A program made the translations under genes and the position numbers. The notes beneath the pieces are model-generated. The model saw only the letters and a list, made by a program, of their open reading frames with translations. It was not told where the DNA came from and searched no databases. A DNA stretch of 64,000 nt, from positions 1 to 64,000 of the forward strand of contig JAFUNF010000011.1 of assembly GCA_017473085.1 (NCBI GenBank). The letters are read 5' to 3'. The DNA is from Clostridia bacterium. GTDB lineage: Bacteria > Bacillota > Clostridia > Oscillospirales > CAG-272. Position 1 is the stretch's first letter; the number at the start of each line of letters is the position of its first letter. Below are positions 42,180 through 51,014 of the stretch, in pieces.

Positions 42180-42208
42180 ATTTTAACACAATATATATTT
42201 AAAATCAA
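42180..42208 (-). promoter_or_regulatory. pfkA promoter
   Basis: Minus strand TTGATT (42208-42203), 17-nt spacer, TAAAAT (42185-42180). Confidence 0.8.
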
Positions 42209-42218
42209 TACCTTTTGG

Positions 42219-42692
42219 TTAAATTTTTTCAAGTAAAAGAGATATAAGCTTATAGCAAGCCATGTCTCTTATTTCCTCACGAGAAAGGTTACAGCCGAGA
42301 CTAAGCCTTAAACTCTCACAGCTATCACCTATGGCAATACCAACGTAAACGGTGCCAACAGGGTCCTTATCAGTGCCACCACCAGGACCTGCAAAGCCAG
42401 TTGTGCTAATTCCAATATCGGTTGATAGTAATTTTTTTACACCAAAAGCCATTTCCTTAGCACATTCATAGCTTACCTCGGTATAAGAATCAATAGTTGA
42501 TGAAGAAACTCCCAAAACGTCCATTTTAACTTGATTTACATAGGAAACTACACCACCATTGAAAACTGAAGAAGCACCAGAAATATCAGTTATATATTTG
42601 GCGATAAGCCCACCTGTGCAGGACTCAGCACAGGAAATAGTAAGTCTCTTTTCTTTAAGGGTGTTAACAAGCTTAGTAAATAAATTCTTCAT
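42219..42692 (-). CDS. pncC: CinA C-terminal-domain protein (nicotinamide-nucleotide amidase)
   Basis: A 157-aa stand-alone CinA_C domain. SCAESCTGGLIAKYIT near residue 20 contains the catalytic Ser region, and TGFAGPGGGTDKDPVGTVYVG the second conserved stretch. The family deamidates NMN to NaMN in pyridine-nucleotide recycling. The N-terminal molybdopterin-binding-like half found in full CinA is absent, and the start follows a good AAAGGAG, so it is a natural short form. Confidence 0.88.
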   Translation of the reverse strand: MKNLFTKLVNTLKEKRLTISCAESCTGGLIAKYITDISGASSVFNGGVVSYVNQVKMDVLGVSSSTIDSYTEVSYECAKEMAFGVKKLLSTDIGISTTGFAGPGGGTDKDPVGTVYVGIAIGDSCESLRLSLGCNLSREEIRDMACYKLISLLLEKI

Positions 42693-42718
42693 AATAATAC
42701 TCCTTTAAAACTTAATTT

Positions 42719-42747
42719 ATTTTACCATAAATTTCCTCGTATATCAA
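42719..42747 (-). promoter_or_regulatory. pncC promoter
   Basis: Minus strand TTGATA (42747-42742), 17-nt spacer, TAAAAT (42724-42719). Confidence 0.75.
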
Positions 42748-42769
42748 CAGATAAGTGCATAAAAAACTA
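42739..42769 (+). promoter_or_regulatory. Candidate sigma-F-like promoter of spoIIR
   Basis: GTATA (42739-42743), 16-nt spacer, TAAAAAACTA (42760-42769). It matches the forespore sigma-F pattern GYWTA-N16-ggNNANAHTR as I remember it, except for the leading GG. No sigma-A promoter is seen on this strand. Confidence 0.35.
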
Positions 42770-42817
42770 AATTAAAGGAGATAATTAAAATCAAAGCAAG
42801 AGGAAGGAAAGGGACTA

Positions 42818-43420
42818 ATGAAAATAATAGGTACAATTTTAATCTCTGTAATAGTGTTTCTAACAATGAACAGCTTAATACCAACAGCAAAAGAGGCACA
42901 AATTTATGAAACGACTGTAAGACTTCATGTTTTGGCAGATTCAGACTCGGCACAGGACCAAGCGCTAAAGCTGAAGGTGAGAGATGCACTGTTAGAGGAA
43001 ATAGCAGAATACGATGCAAAAAGCAAGGCAGAGGCACTTTTGAAAATGGAAGAAAATAAAGAGAATTTAACGAAAATTGCCGAGGAAGTGTTGGAAAAAG
43101 AGGGCTGTGACCATAGCGTTTCTATAGAAATTGGCAACGAAAGCTATCCAACAAGATACTATGAGGATTTTGCACTACCAGCAGGAAGCTATACCTCTGT
43201 AAGAGTAGTAATAGGAAGTGGTCAGGGACAAAATTGGTGGTGTGTATTGTATCCACCACTTTGCACAGGTAGTGCTATCGAATTTGATGACGAGGCATAC
43301 GTTGATGTAGGCTTAACTAAGGACCAATACAATCTTATAACGCAAACGAATGGCGAATATAAAATTAAATTCAAGCTACTTGAAATGGCATCTCAGGCAT
43401 TCGGCTTTGACTATGATTAA
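42818..43420 (+). CDS. spoIIR: Stage II sporulation protein R
   Basis: A 200-aa SpoIIR. N-terminal hydrophobic segment (about 4-22) for export or anchoring, then RLHVLADSDSAQDQALKLKVRDA, and the diagnostic YPTRYYEDFALPAGSYTSVRVVIG and GQNWWCVLYPPLC. In B. subtilis SpoIIR is made in the forespore and secreted into the intermembrane space, where it activates SpoIIGA to process pro-sigma-E. Its presence indicates an endospore-former lineage. Divergent from pncC. Confidence 0.93.
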   Translation: MKIIGTILISVIVFLTMNSLIPTAKEAQIYETTVRLHVLADSDSAQDQALKLKVRDALLEEIAEYDAKSKAEALLKMEENKENLTKIAEEVLEKEGCDHSVSIEIGNESYPTRYYEDFALPAGSYTSVRVVIGSGQGQNWWCVLYPPLCTGSAIEFDDEAYVDVGLTKDQYNLITQTNGEYKIKFKLLEMASQAFGFDYD

Positions 43421-43444
43421 AAGCAGGGCAACCTGCTTTTTTTA
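43419..43444 (+). terminator. spoIIR terminator
   Basis: AAGCAGG (43421-43427) / CCTGCTT (43432-43438) with a T-run. Confidence 0.85.
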
Positions 43445-43474
43445 ATGTACATTAGATCTTCACACAAATTTCAC

Positions 43475-43503
43475 TTGCAATATTTGAGAATAGGTAGTAA
43501 AAT
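43475..43503 (+). promoter_or_regulatory. Promoter of the DUF5685 operon
   Basis: TTGCAA (43475-43480), 17-nt spacer, TAAAAT (43498-43503). Confidence 0.65.
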
Positions 43504-43558
43504 AGATATTATAGAGTTGTAAATAGTCATATATTTCACTAAAGGAGGGAGAAGCAAT

Positions 43559-44428
43559 ATGTTTGGTTACATTAAGCCCTATGTGCCTGTCCTAAGAGTC
43601 AAGGAAAATGAGCTATATAAAGCAACCTACTGTGGACTATGTAAGGCTATGGGTAAGAATACAGGCTGTATGTCAAATTTTACTCTCAGCTACGATTTTG
43701 TTTTTCTCGCACTTTTAAGAATGGGCTTGGCAAACGAGGGCTACGAATTAAAAATGAGTAGCTGTGTCGCTCATCCCTTTAAGAAAACACCAATGCTTTT
43801 GCCTAATCAAGCCTTGGAATACTCTGCAAAATCAAGTGTTATTTTGACTAAGCTTAAGCTCAAGGACAACATAAATGATAGCCGTGGATTAAGTCGATTA
43901 AAGGCGAAAATTACGGGGGTAGTGTCTATTTTTCTTAAAAAAACCGACAAAAATCTTGAGAAGCTTGAAAAAGAAGTAAATCAATGGATAAAAAAGCTTT
44001 CTCAACTGGAGCATGAAAACATTGACTCAATCGATAAATGCGCACACACCTTTGGCATGCTTCTTTCTGAAATTATAGCCTTCAACCTTGAGGGACCCAT
44101 AGAAACTCTTGCAAGGGGCGTTGGTTATCATCTTGGAAAATGGATATATGTTGCCGATGCCTATGATGATTTTTACAAGGACAAGAAAAGCGGAAGCTTT
44201 AACCCCTTGGTAAATTTTTATGGTGAGGAGCTTGACGAAAATGCAAGAGAGCTTATAAAAAGCTCAATGCTTTTGGAGCTTAACGAAATGTCAAGCTCGA
44301 TTGAATTAATTGATTTTTGTGACAAGGACATCGAGGAAATAGTAAAAAACATAGTATATCTTGGCTTGCCAAGGGAATTTGACGAGATAACCAAGAGACA
44401 TAAGAATAAAAAAAACGTGGAGGAATAA
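43559..44428 (+). CDS. DUF5685-family protein
   Basis: A 289-aa mostly helical protein. The N-terminal [31 protein letters not shown] with its C-x2-C and the [11 protein letters not shown] stretch match the DUF5685 family as I know it. A helical pattern with [20 protein letters not shown] near residue 195 resembles Asp-rich all-alpha prenyltransferase-like folds, but no enzyme activity is established. The J-domain gene starts one base after its stop (TAAGATG), so the two are probably translated together. Confidence 0.7.
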   Translation: MFGYIKPYVPVLRVKENELYKATYCGLCKAMGKNTGCMSNFTLSYDFVFLALLRMGLANEGYELKMSSCVAHPFKKTPMLLPNQALEYSAKSSVILTKLKLKDNINDSRGLSRLKAKITGVVSIFLKKTDKNLEKLEKEVNQWIKKLSQLEHENIDSIDKCAHTFGMLLSEIIAFNLEGPIETLARGVGYHLGKWIYVADAYDDFYKDKKSGSFNPLVNFYGEELDENARELIKSSMLLELNEMSSSIELIDFCDKDIEEIVKNIVYLGLPREFDEITKRHKNKKNVEE

Positions 44429-44429
44429 G

Positions 44430-45050
44430 ATGGATCCATACAGAATATTAGGACTATCTCCAGATTGCACTAACGAGGAATTGAAAAATGCCTATCGCAA
44501 TCTTGCAAAAAAATATCATCCTGACAACTATGCAAGCGACCCTGAGCTTGCAAATATGGCAGCAGAAAAAATGAAGGAGATAAACTCTGCCTACGACGAA
44601 ATTCTAAAAATTCGTACAGGTAATAAAACAGGCTACAATTCAGGTAGCACAGGAAATTACACCTACTCAAATGCAGGCACAGGCAGGTCAAATAACAAAA
44701 ACCCAATTTATAACCAAGTGCGTCAGGCTATCAACGAGGAAAACTTCAGACGTGCAGAGAGCCTTTTAAGCTCAATTAAGCCACAGGACCGAGAAGCAGA
44801 GTGGTATTTTTTACACGGCTGTATTCTTCTTCGTGGTGGGTATTACTTCGATGCACTAAAGTATATTGAAACAGCTTGCCAAATGGACCCTGAAAATCCA
44901 GAATACAGACAGGTTTACCAAATGGTAATGAATCAAGCACAGAGCTATAGTCAGCAATATCAGGCACAGGGTGAAGGCGATTGCGAGTCTGGACTTTGTC
45001 GAATTTGTTGTGCTATGCAGGCAATAAGCTGCTGCTGTGGAGGTCGCTAA
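44430..45050 (+). CDS. J-domain (DnaJ-like) protein with Cys-rich C-terminus
   Basis: A 206-aa protein. Residues 1-65 form a J domain ([31 protein letters not shown], with the HPD motif that stimulates DnaK ATPase). A Gly/Ser/Asn-rich linker follows, then a TPR-like pair of helices (about 105-160). The end is unusually Cys-rich ([21 protein letters not shown]), possibly a metal site. No DnaJ zinc finger or substrate domain is present, so it is a specialised co-chaperone. It sits between a DUF5685 gene and a membrane-protein gene. Confidence 0.75.
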   Translation: MDPYRILGLSPDCTNEELKNAYRNLAKKYHPDNYASDPELANMAAEKMKEINSAYDEILKIRTGNKTGYNSGSTGNYTYSNAGTGRSNNKNPIYNQVRQAINEENFRRAESLLSSIKPQDREAEWYFLHGCILLRGGYYFDALKYIETACQMDPENPEYRQVYQMVMNQAQSYSQQYQAQGEGDCESGLCRICCAMQAISCCCGGR

Positions 45051-45055
45051 TCTCT

Positions 45056-45568
45056 ATGAAAAAGGCAAAAATCGTATCCTTTTGTGGAATAATATCGGCT
45101 TTAAGCGTTGTATTCTTAATGTTAGGGTCGTTAATCAATGTAATGGATATGACAATGGCTGTGGTTGCATCAATTCTTTTGCTTGTAGTTTTCGAGGAAA
45201 TTCGTTATAAGTGCTTTTTCGTTTATTTCGTAACAGCTGTTGTTGGGGCAATTATTTGTCCCGATAAGCTAGTGGTAGTTGAATACGTAATTTTTGCACT
45301 ATACCCAATAGTTAAGCTTTCCTTGGAAAAGACGTCAAGGGCTGTTAGCCTTTTGGTGCGAATTGCTTACTCGCTTCTTGCAGGTGGAGGGGTGGTATTG
45401 CTAAGTAGCTTCGTATTCTTAAACGATACTAATCCAACCTTTGATGCAATTTTTCTTGCAGGACTTCTTTTAATCTTTATTCTGTTAGATGTAGCAGTAA
45501 AAAGATTTATCGTATTCTATCGCAAAAGACTTCGCCACAGACTACGAATTGACAAATTTTTCGATTAG
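45056..45568 (+). CDS. Hypothetical membrane protein (about 5 TM)
   Basis: A 170-aa hydrophobic protein with about five transmembrane helices and a basic tail (KRFIVFYRKRLRHRLRIDKFFD). GGAGG at 45039-45043, inside the end of the J-domain gene, precedes ATG 45056; an upstream in-frame ATG at 44981 lies within the previous gene and has no site. I do not recognise a family with certainty. Last gene of the three-gene operon. Confidence 0.65.
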   Translation: MKKAKIVSFCGIISALSVVFLMLGSLINVMDMTMAVVASILLLVVFEEIRYKCFFVYFVTAVVGAIICPDKLVVVEYVIFALYPIVKLSLEKTSRAVSLLVRIAYSLLAGGGVVLLSSFVFLNDTNPTFDAIFLAGLLLIFILLDVAVKRFIVFYRKRLRHRLRIDKFFD

Positions 45569-45580
45569 TTAAAATAACCA

Positions 45581-45611
45581 AAAATGCGACATAAATATGT
45601 CGCATTTTTAT
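45581..45611 (+). terminator. Terminator of the DUF5685 operon
   Basis: AAAATGCGACATA (45581-45593) / TATGTCGCATTTT (45596-45608). Confidence 0.88.
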
Positions 45612-45639
45612 TCACCTATACAATATTATATAGAAAAAG

Positions 45640-45669
45640 TTGACATTACAATTATACATAGGCTACAAT
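45640..45669 (+). promoter_or_regulatory. Promoter of the yicC-remA-gmk-rpoZ operon
   Basis: TTGACA (45640-45645), 18-nt spacer, TACAAT (45664-45669), 33 nt before yicC. Confidence 0.7.
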
Positions 45670-45702
45670 ATTATTAATAATATAAAAATAAGGATGTGTA
45701 TT

Positions 45703-46590
45703 ATGTTTAGAAGTATGACCGCCTTTGGCAGAGCACGTGAAACTGTAAATGCCAAGGATATAGTTGCAGAGATAAAATCTGTCAACAACAGGTACTATGA
45801 TTGTACTGTTAAAATCACAAGACTTTATAGCTTTTTAGAGGACAAAATCAAGCAATATCTTCAATCCAAGGGTATTTCTCGTGGTAAGGTTGAGGTTTAT
45901 GTTGGTATTGATTTACTTGAACAACAGGGAGTTGAAATTCAGCTTGATACCGCTTATGCAAAATCCTACATAGATGCCCTTTATAAGCTTCGTGACACCT
46001 TTGATTTAAAGGACGACATCACAGTTTCAAGAATTGCCTCAAATAAGGAAATTTTTGTAACCAAAAAGCCTGAGGACGATATGGAAAAGGACTGGGCAGA
46101 TATTAAGGTTGTTTTGGACAAGGCACTTGAAAGCTTCCTTGAAAGAAGAGAGAGTGAGGGCGAAAATTTATATCGCAACATCGCAGAAAAGATTGATAAC
46201 ATAAAGGAATACCTAAAGGTTATCGAGAAAAATTCCGAAACAGACATTAAGGGCTATGCCTCAAAGCTTGAGGAAAGAATTTTGAAATTCTTAGGGGACA
46301 ATTCAATACATATTGACGAGCAAAGAATTTTAACTGAGGTTGCAGTTTTTGCAGACAAGGTTGCAATTGACGAGGAGCTTGTTAGACTAAGTAGTCACTT
46401 TGACGCCTTTGAGGAAATAGTAAAATCAAACGAGCCTGCGGGAAGAAAGCTTGATTTCTTGCTTCAGGAAATGAACAGAGAAACAAATACAATTGGCTCT
46501 AAGGCATCTAATACAGACACAGCACATATTGTGGTAAATATTAAGAACGAGCTTGAAAAGATTAGAGAGCAAATTCAAAATATAGAATAG
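45703..46590 (+). CDS. yicC: YicC-family endoribonuclease
   Basis: A 295-aa YicC homologue. N-terminal FRSMTAFGRARETV and EIKSVNNRYYDCTVKI, then the C-terminal DUF1732 region with LDFLLQEMNRETNTIGSKASN. The family member in E. coli acts on RNA with PNPase. ATG 45703 is preferred, with AAGGATG upstream. The in-frame start at 45640 falls in the promoter. It opens the conserved operon with remA, gmk and rpoZ. Confidence 0.9.
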   Translation: MFRSMTAFGRARETVNAKDIVAEIKSVNNRYYDCTVKITRLYSFLEDKIKQYLQSKGISRGKVEVYVGIDLLEQQGVEIQLDTAYAKSYIDALYKLRDTFDLKDDITVSRIASNKEIFVTKKPEDDMEKDWADIKVVLDKALESFLERRESEGENLYRNIAEKIDNIKEYLKVIEKNSETDIKGYASKLEERILKFLGDNSIHIDEQRILTEVAVFADKVAIDEELVRLSSHFDAFEEIVKSNEPAGRKLDFLLQEMNRETNTIGSKASNTDTAHIVVNIKNELEKIREQIQNIE

Positions 46591-46602
46591 TGTGGTGCAT
46601 TT

Positions 46603-46848
46603 ATGAAATTTGTTGATATTGGTGCAGGCAATATGGTCCTTGACCAAAGAATAGTTGCTCTTGTTACCCCCGACTCTGCCCCTGCTAAGAGAATTGTGGG
46701 CGAGGCTAAGGATAAGGGCAGAATAATTGATTGCACAGGTGGAAGAAGGACAAAAACGATTATTATAACCGATTCAGACCATGTTATTCTATCTTATCTG
46801 TCAAGCGAAGCGTTAGGCGAAAGACTTAATCAGGATAAAAAAGACTAA
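46603..46848 (+). CDS. remA: RemA-like regulatory protein (DUF370)
   Basis: An 81-aa RemA/DUF370 protein: MKFVDIGAGNMVLDQRIVAL and AKDKGRIIDCTGGRRTKTIIIT are diagnostic. In B. subtilis RemA is a DNA-binding activator of matrix and osmoprotection genes and forms ring-like oligomers. Located between yicC and gmk as in most Clostridia and Bacilli. Confidence 0.92.
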   Translation: MKFVDIGAGNMVLDQRIVALVTPDSAPAKRIVGEAKDKGRIIDCTGGRRTKTIIITDSDHVILSYLSSEALGERLNQDKKD

Positions 46849-46860
46849 TGGAGGTATAAA

Positions 46861-47511
46861 ATGGCACAGGAAAAAGGAAGAATATTTATAGTTTCAGGTC
46901 CTGCTGGCAGTGGTAAGGGCACAGTTGTTAAGCTTCTTGCTGAAAACTATCAGGGCTTAAGTGTGGCTGTATCTGCAACCACAAGAAAGCCAAGACCTGG
47001 CGAGGTAGATGGGGAAAGCTATTATTTCATTTCCAAAGAGGAGTTTGACAAAAGAGTTGAAGAGGGAAAATTCCTTGAATACGCATGCTTCTCCTCTAAC
47101 TATTATGGCACTCTGAAAAGCGAGGTTGACAAAATAGTAGCACTTGGCAGTGACGTCATACTTGAAATTGAGGTGGTTGGTGCTATGAGAGTTATGAGCA
47201 TTTACCCAGAGGCAATCTCAATTATGCTAACACCACCAGACAAGGATGTTTTGGAAAAAAGACTTCGTGGAAGAAACACCGAGGACGAGGCAGAAATTCA
47301 AAAAAGATTAGCAAGGTCCAAGGAGGAAATAATGGAGATTACTAAATATCATTATTCCGTTATAAATCACGACAACAAAACAAACGAGTGCGCAGATCAG
47401 GTATATTCAATCGTTGAAGCAATTCGTCTTGGCACACAGGATGCAAAAAAACAAATTGAGCATCTTGAAACCAAAAACACAAAAGCAATTATTGAAAAAT
47501 TTCGCAACTAA
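46861..47511 (+). CDS. gmk: Guanylate kinase
   Basis: A 216-aa GMP kinase. P-loop GPAGSGKGT near residue 13 (Ala replaces the usual Ser), SATTRKPRPGEVDGESYYF for GMP binding, and the LID region RGRNTEDEAEIQKRL. The C-terminus is about 15 residues longer than usual, with a Lys-rich tail. Gives GDP for nucleotide and (p)ppGpp pools. Confidence 0.95.
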   Translation: MAQEKGRIFIVSGPAGSGKGTVVKLLAENYQGLSVAVSATTRKPRPGEVDGESYYFISKEEFDKRVEEGKFLEYACFSSNYYGTLKSEVDKIVALGSDVILEIEVVGAMRVMSIYPEAISIMLTPPDKDVLEKRLRGRNTEDEAEIQKRLARSKEEIMEITKYHYSVINHDNKTNECADQVYSIVEAIRLGTQDAKKQIEHLETKNTKAIIEKFRN

Positions 47512-47545
47512 GCGATAAAAATAAAGAATTTAAGGAGAAAAGAAA

Positions 47546-48016
47546 ATGTTATATCCATCAATTCAAGAGTTACTCGAGGCTACTGCTAAGGAAGGTCAGG
47601 AGAGACTCAACAAGTATTCAATCACAATGGCAACAGCCAAGTGTGCACGTGTAGTTACTAATTGCTACCTTGAGCAACGCTACAATGCAGAAAAGAAAAT
47701 CAACAACAAGGAAACCGACAAGGACCTATCATCTATGATTACAAAGGAATACAGAGATGAAAAATCTGTAAAGAATGCTGTAAGAGAAATCAAGGAGGGT
47801 AAATTTGAAATTTATCTTCCAGGTGAAGAGGGCTATGAAAACGCTATTGTAGAGGTTGAAAACTATCAAGAGCCAAAGTTAGAGGCAGAGGAGCAAAAGA
47901 ATGCTACTCCAGCAACAAAGGACGATTTTGACATAGCTGACATTATGGACGCTGAGGAAGTATTTGACGGCGGAGACGGGTTTATTATAGAAGGCGACGA
48001 GGGCGAAGAGGAATAA
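47546..48016 (+). CDS. rpoZ: RNA polymerase omega subunit with long acidic C-terminal extension
   Basis: A 156-aa protein in the rpoZ position after gmk. The N-terminal 70 residues hold the omega core (NKYSITMATAKCARVVTN, then KPVTKAL-like SVKNAVREIKEGKFEIY). Normal omega proteins have about 60-90 residues. Here about 55 extra residues at the C-terminus are very acidic (DDFDIADIMDAEEVFDGG..IEGDEGEEE). Omega supports beta' folding. The acidic tail could touch sigma or another factor (inference). Confidence 0.82.
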   Translation: MLYPSIQELLEATAKEGQERLNKYSITMATAKCARVVTNCYLEQRYNAEKKINNKETDKDLSSMITKEYRDEKSVKNAVREIKEGKFEIYLPGEEGYENAIVEVENYQEPKLEAEEQKNATPATKDDFDIADIMDAEEVFDGGDGFIIEGDEGEEE

Positions 48017-48043
48017 GCCTGAGCAAAAGGAAGGGAGAATGGT

Positions 48044-50533
48044 ATGTGCACTGAGTATATAAGGGTTCATATTCTCGACGTGCCATATCAGGCAGATTGG
48101 GAGTACACCTATTTTGTACCCATTGATTTGAGAGGGGAAATAGAAAAGGGCTCCGCAGTTGTAGTTCCCTTTGGCAAAGCAGATAGAAGATCAACTGCTG
48201 TCGTTACATCAACGGAGTCAGATGTGCCAAGCACATCTGTGAAATCGGTTATTTCTGTACTAAGTGGCTATTTTAAGCTTAGTCAGGATATGCTTGAGCT
48301 ATGTAGCTTTATGAAGCTTTATACCCTTTGTACCTTTGGCGAGGCAGTAAAATGTATTATTCCATCTGCCATAGTTACAAAGACAACGGAAGCCTTTAGA
48401 ATAAACGAGGAAAAAAAGCCATCTAAGGACCTTTCGCCTCTTTATGAGTTGATTAAGCAGAATCCTAACATTACTTTTGATAAGCTCAAGAGCATGTGTC
48501 GGGATGCTTTGCCACAGCTGACAAGACTTTTAAGAGGTGGCTCAGTTATTAAGGAAACCTTAGTTGAGGAAAAGGACAAAAGTAAATATGAAACATTAGT
48601 ATCCTTGTGTATGGACAGGGAAATAGTGGCTAAGGAAATTAATGGAGAAAAAAGCTTTAGAAGTAAAAAGCATCCAGAGATATTAGCATTACTTTGTGAA
48701 AAGGGTACTCTTTCCGACAAGGAGATTTACGACGAGCTTGATGCTAATAAATCACACCTTGATGCACTTGAAAAAAAGGGCTACATAAAAAGAGAAAAAA
48801 TTGAGCTTTCAAGGGACCCCTACGCTGAAAGCAAAAAGCAAAAAAATGAAGAGCCAGTAACCCTTAGCCCATTACAAACAGAGGCATTTAACACTCTCAA
48901 GGACCTTTATTATACAAGAGAGCCAAAGGGTGCCTTACTTTATGGTGTTACAGGTAGTGGTAAAACAAGCGTTATCAAAAAAATGATTGACGAGGTAATT
49001 AAGGATAAAAGGGGCGTAATAATTCTTGTGCCTGAAATTTCCTTAACACCTCAAACCGTGTCAACCTTCTGTGGATACTACGGTGAAAGAGTAGCAGTTA
49101 TTCACTCCTCACTTTCCAAGGGAGAGAGGTTTGACACCTATAAAAAAATATACGATGGCGAGGCAGATATAGTAATCGGCACTCGCTCAGCAATCTTTGC
49201 ACCTGTTAAAAATTTAGGCTTAATTGTAATCGACGAGGAGCAGGAGCATACCTACAAATCAGACACAAACCCAAAATATTTAGCTCACGATATAGCAAGA
49301 TTCAGAGTAGCAAAATCAAAGGCACTTATGCTTTTAGCCTCGGCAACTCCCTCGCTGAATTCCTATTACAAGGCTATGGAGGGTAAATATACCCTTGTAA
49401 AAATGATGTCAAGATACGGAGAGGCAACTCTTCCCGACGTTGTAATTACCGATATGCGTAAGGAAAAGGCAAAGGGAAATATGACTCCGTTTGGAACAAA
49501 GCTTGCCGACCTGCTTGATAAATCCTTAAAGGACGATAAGCAGGGTATTTTGTTCTTGAACAGACGAGGATACCACTCCTCTGTTAGCTGTGGTGAATGT
49601 GGCAAGGCAATCGAGTGTCCAAATTGCTCCGTTGCAATGACCTACCACTCTTACAGAAAAATTGACGAAAATATAGACAGAGAAAATGCAAGCGAGGTAA
49701 TGAGCAAGAGTGGTATTTTAAAATGTCACTACTGTGGTTATAGGACCAAGCTACCTGACAAGTGTAAGGAATGTGGCTTTGAGGAATTTGACTACGTAGG
49801 CTTTGGCACGCAAAAGGCGGAGTCAGAGCTTGCAAAGACCTTTGAGGGAGTTAAAACCCTTAGATTGGACGCAGACACAACAGGTAGAAAGTCCTCTTAC
49901 GAAAGAATTTTAGGCGACTTTAAAAATAAAAAGGCTGATATTTTAATAGGAACTCAAATGGTAACTAAGGGACACAACTTCCCAAAGGTTACCGTTGTAG
50001 GCGTTTTAATGGCAGATACAATGCTTTATACAAGTGACTATCGTGCAAGCGAGCGTACCTTTTCGATGCTCACACAGGTTATAGGAAGAGCAGGACGTGC
50101 AAAGGACCATGGTGTTGCGGTAATTCAAACCAATTCCCCTAACGACCAAGCAATTGTATTGTCTGCCAAGCAGGACTACGATTCCTTTTATGAGAATGAA
50201 ATACAAATAAGAAAGGCTTATGAATTTCCGCCCTTTTGCGATATAGCTATGCTAACAATGTCCTCAACAGACGAGAAGGCTCTTGACCAAGTGGGCAAAT
50301 CGCTTATAAAGACACTTGAAAAGGAAATGCTCCCCTTAAATACAAGGGCAATAGCATACGGACCCTTTGAGGCACCTGTATATAAAACACAAGGCAGATA
50401 CAGAAAGAGAATAATAGTAAAATGTGTGCTCAATAATAAGCTTAGAGGAATTTTTTCTAACGTTTATATTGAGTATATGAAGAAATACGACAAGGTTACC
50501 TTGTCAATAGATTTTAATCCGTCAAGCATTTGA
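48044..50533 (+). CDS. priA: Primosomal protein N' (PriA helicase)
   Basis: An 829-aa replication-restart helicase. The N-terminal 3'BD and winged-helix regions are followed by Walker A GVTGSGKT at about 301-308, a DEEQ box (usual DEEH has changed to DEEQ) near 396, and a zinc-binding region with CGECGKAIECPNC near 516 and CHYCGYRTKLPDKCKEC near 562. Helicase motifs ILIGTQMVTKGHNFPKVTVV and QVIGRAGRA follow. Normal length. Confidence 0.95.
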   Translation: MCTEYIRVHILDVPYQADWEYTYFVPIDLRGEIEKGSAVVVPFGKADRRSTAVVTSTESDVPSTSVKSVISVLSGYFKLSQDMLELCSFMKLYTLCTFGEAVKCIIPSAIVTKTTEAFRINEEKKPSKDLSPLYELIKQNPNITFDKLKSMCRDALPQLTRLLRGGSVIKETLVEEKDKSKYETLVSLCMDREIVAKEINGEKSFRSKKHPEILALLCEKGTLSDKEIYDELDANKSHLDALEKKGYIKREKIELSRDPYAESKKQKNEEPVTLSPLQTEAFNTLKDLYYTREPKGALLYGVTGSGKTSVIKKMIDEVIKDKRGVIILVPEISLTPQTVSTFCGYYGERVAVIHSSLSKGERFDTYKKIYDGEADIVIGTRSAIFAPVKNLGLIVIDEEQEHTYKSDTNPKYLAHDIARFRVAKSKALMLLASATPSLNSYYKAMEGKYTLVKMMSRYGEATLPDVVITDMRKEKAKGNMTPFGTKLADLLDKSLKDDKQGILFLNRRGYHSSVSCGECGKAIECPNCSVAMTYHSYRKIDENIDRENASEVMSKSGILKCHYCGYRTKLPDKCKECGFEEFDYVGFGTQKAESELAKTFEGVKTLRLDADTTGRKSSYERILGDFKNKKADILIGTQMVTKGHNFPKVTVVGVLMADTMLYTSDYRASERTFSMLTQVIGRAGRAKDHGVAVIQTNSPNDQAIVLSAKQDYDSFYENEIQIRKAYEFPPFCDIAMLTMSSTDEKALDQVGKSLIKTLEKEMLPLNTRAIAYGPFEAPVYKTQGRYRKRIIVKCVLNNKLRGIFSNVYIEYMKKYDKVTLSIDFNPSSI

Positions 50534-50555
50534 CGAAAATGTGAAAGGAATAAAT

Positions 50556-51002
50556 ATGGCTAAGTTAAGAATTTTAAATAAGCAAGACGACGAGGAAACT
50601 CTGAGAAAGGTAAGTCGTGAGGTTACCGAAATCACTCCAAGAATACACACTCTCCTTGATGATATGATAGAAACGATGAGAGAGGCAGACGGTTGTGGTC
50701 TTGCAGCCGTGCAGGTTGGTGTTTTGCGTCGTGTAGTTGTTATAGAAACACCTGAGGGACTTTTTGAGTTTATCAACCCACAAATTATTAAAAAGACAGG
50801 GGTACAGGTAGGCGAGGAGGGTTGTCTTTCACTACCTGGAGAGAGGGCGACTGTTAAGCGTCCAGCTTGCGTAACTGTAAGAGCATTAAACAGAGATGGC
50901 GAGGAAATAGAGGTAACAGGCTATGACCTTTTGGCAAGAGCTATGTGCCACGAGCTTGACCACTTAGACGGAATACTCTACATTGACAAGGCAGAAAAAT
51001 AA
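50556..51002 (+). CDS. def: Peptide deformylase
   Basis: A 148-aa deformylase. The motifs are GCGLAAVQVG (canonical GxGLAAxQ), EEGCLSLPG with the metal-ligand Cys, and HELDHLDGIL with the HExxH-type site in the altered form HELDH. ATG 50556 follows AAAGGAA; an in-frame start at 50541 overlaps it. It is followed after 12 nt by fmt, the gene for its substrate-generating enzyme. Confidence 0.94.
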   Translation: MAKLRILNKQDDEETLRKVSREVTEITPRIHTLLDDMIETMREADGCGLAAVQVGVLRRVVVIETPEGLFEFINPQIIKKTGVQVGEEGCLSLPGERATVKRPACVTVRALNRDGEEIEVTGYDLLARAMCHELDHLDGILYIDKAEK

Positions 51003-51014
51003 ACGGAGAAAATA

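Noticed and set aside
42219..42692. Truncated cinA pseudogene
   Set aside because: Stand-alone CinA_C proteins are common, and this gene has its own promoter and ribosome binding site.
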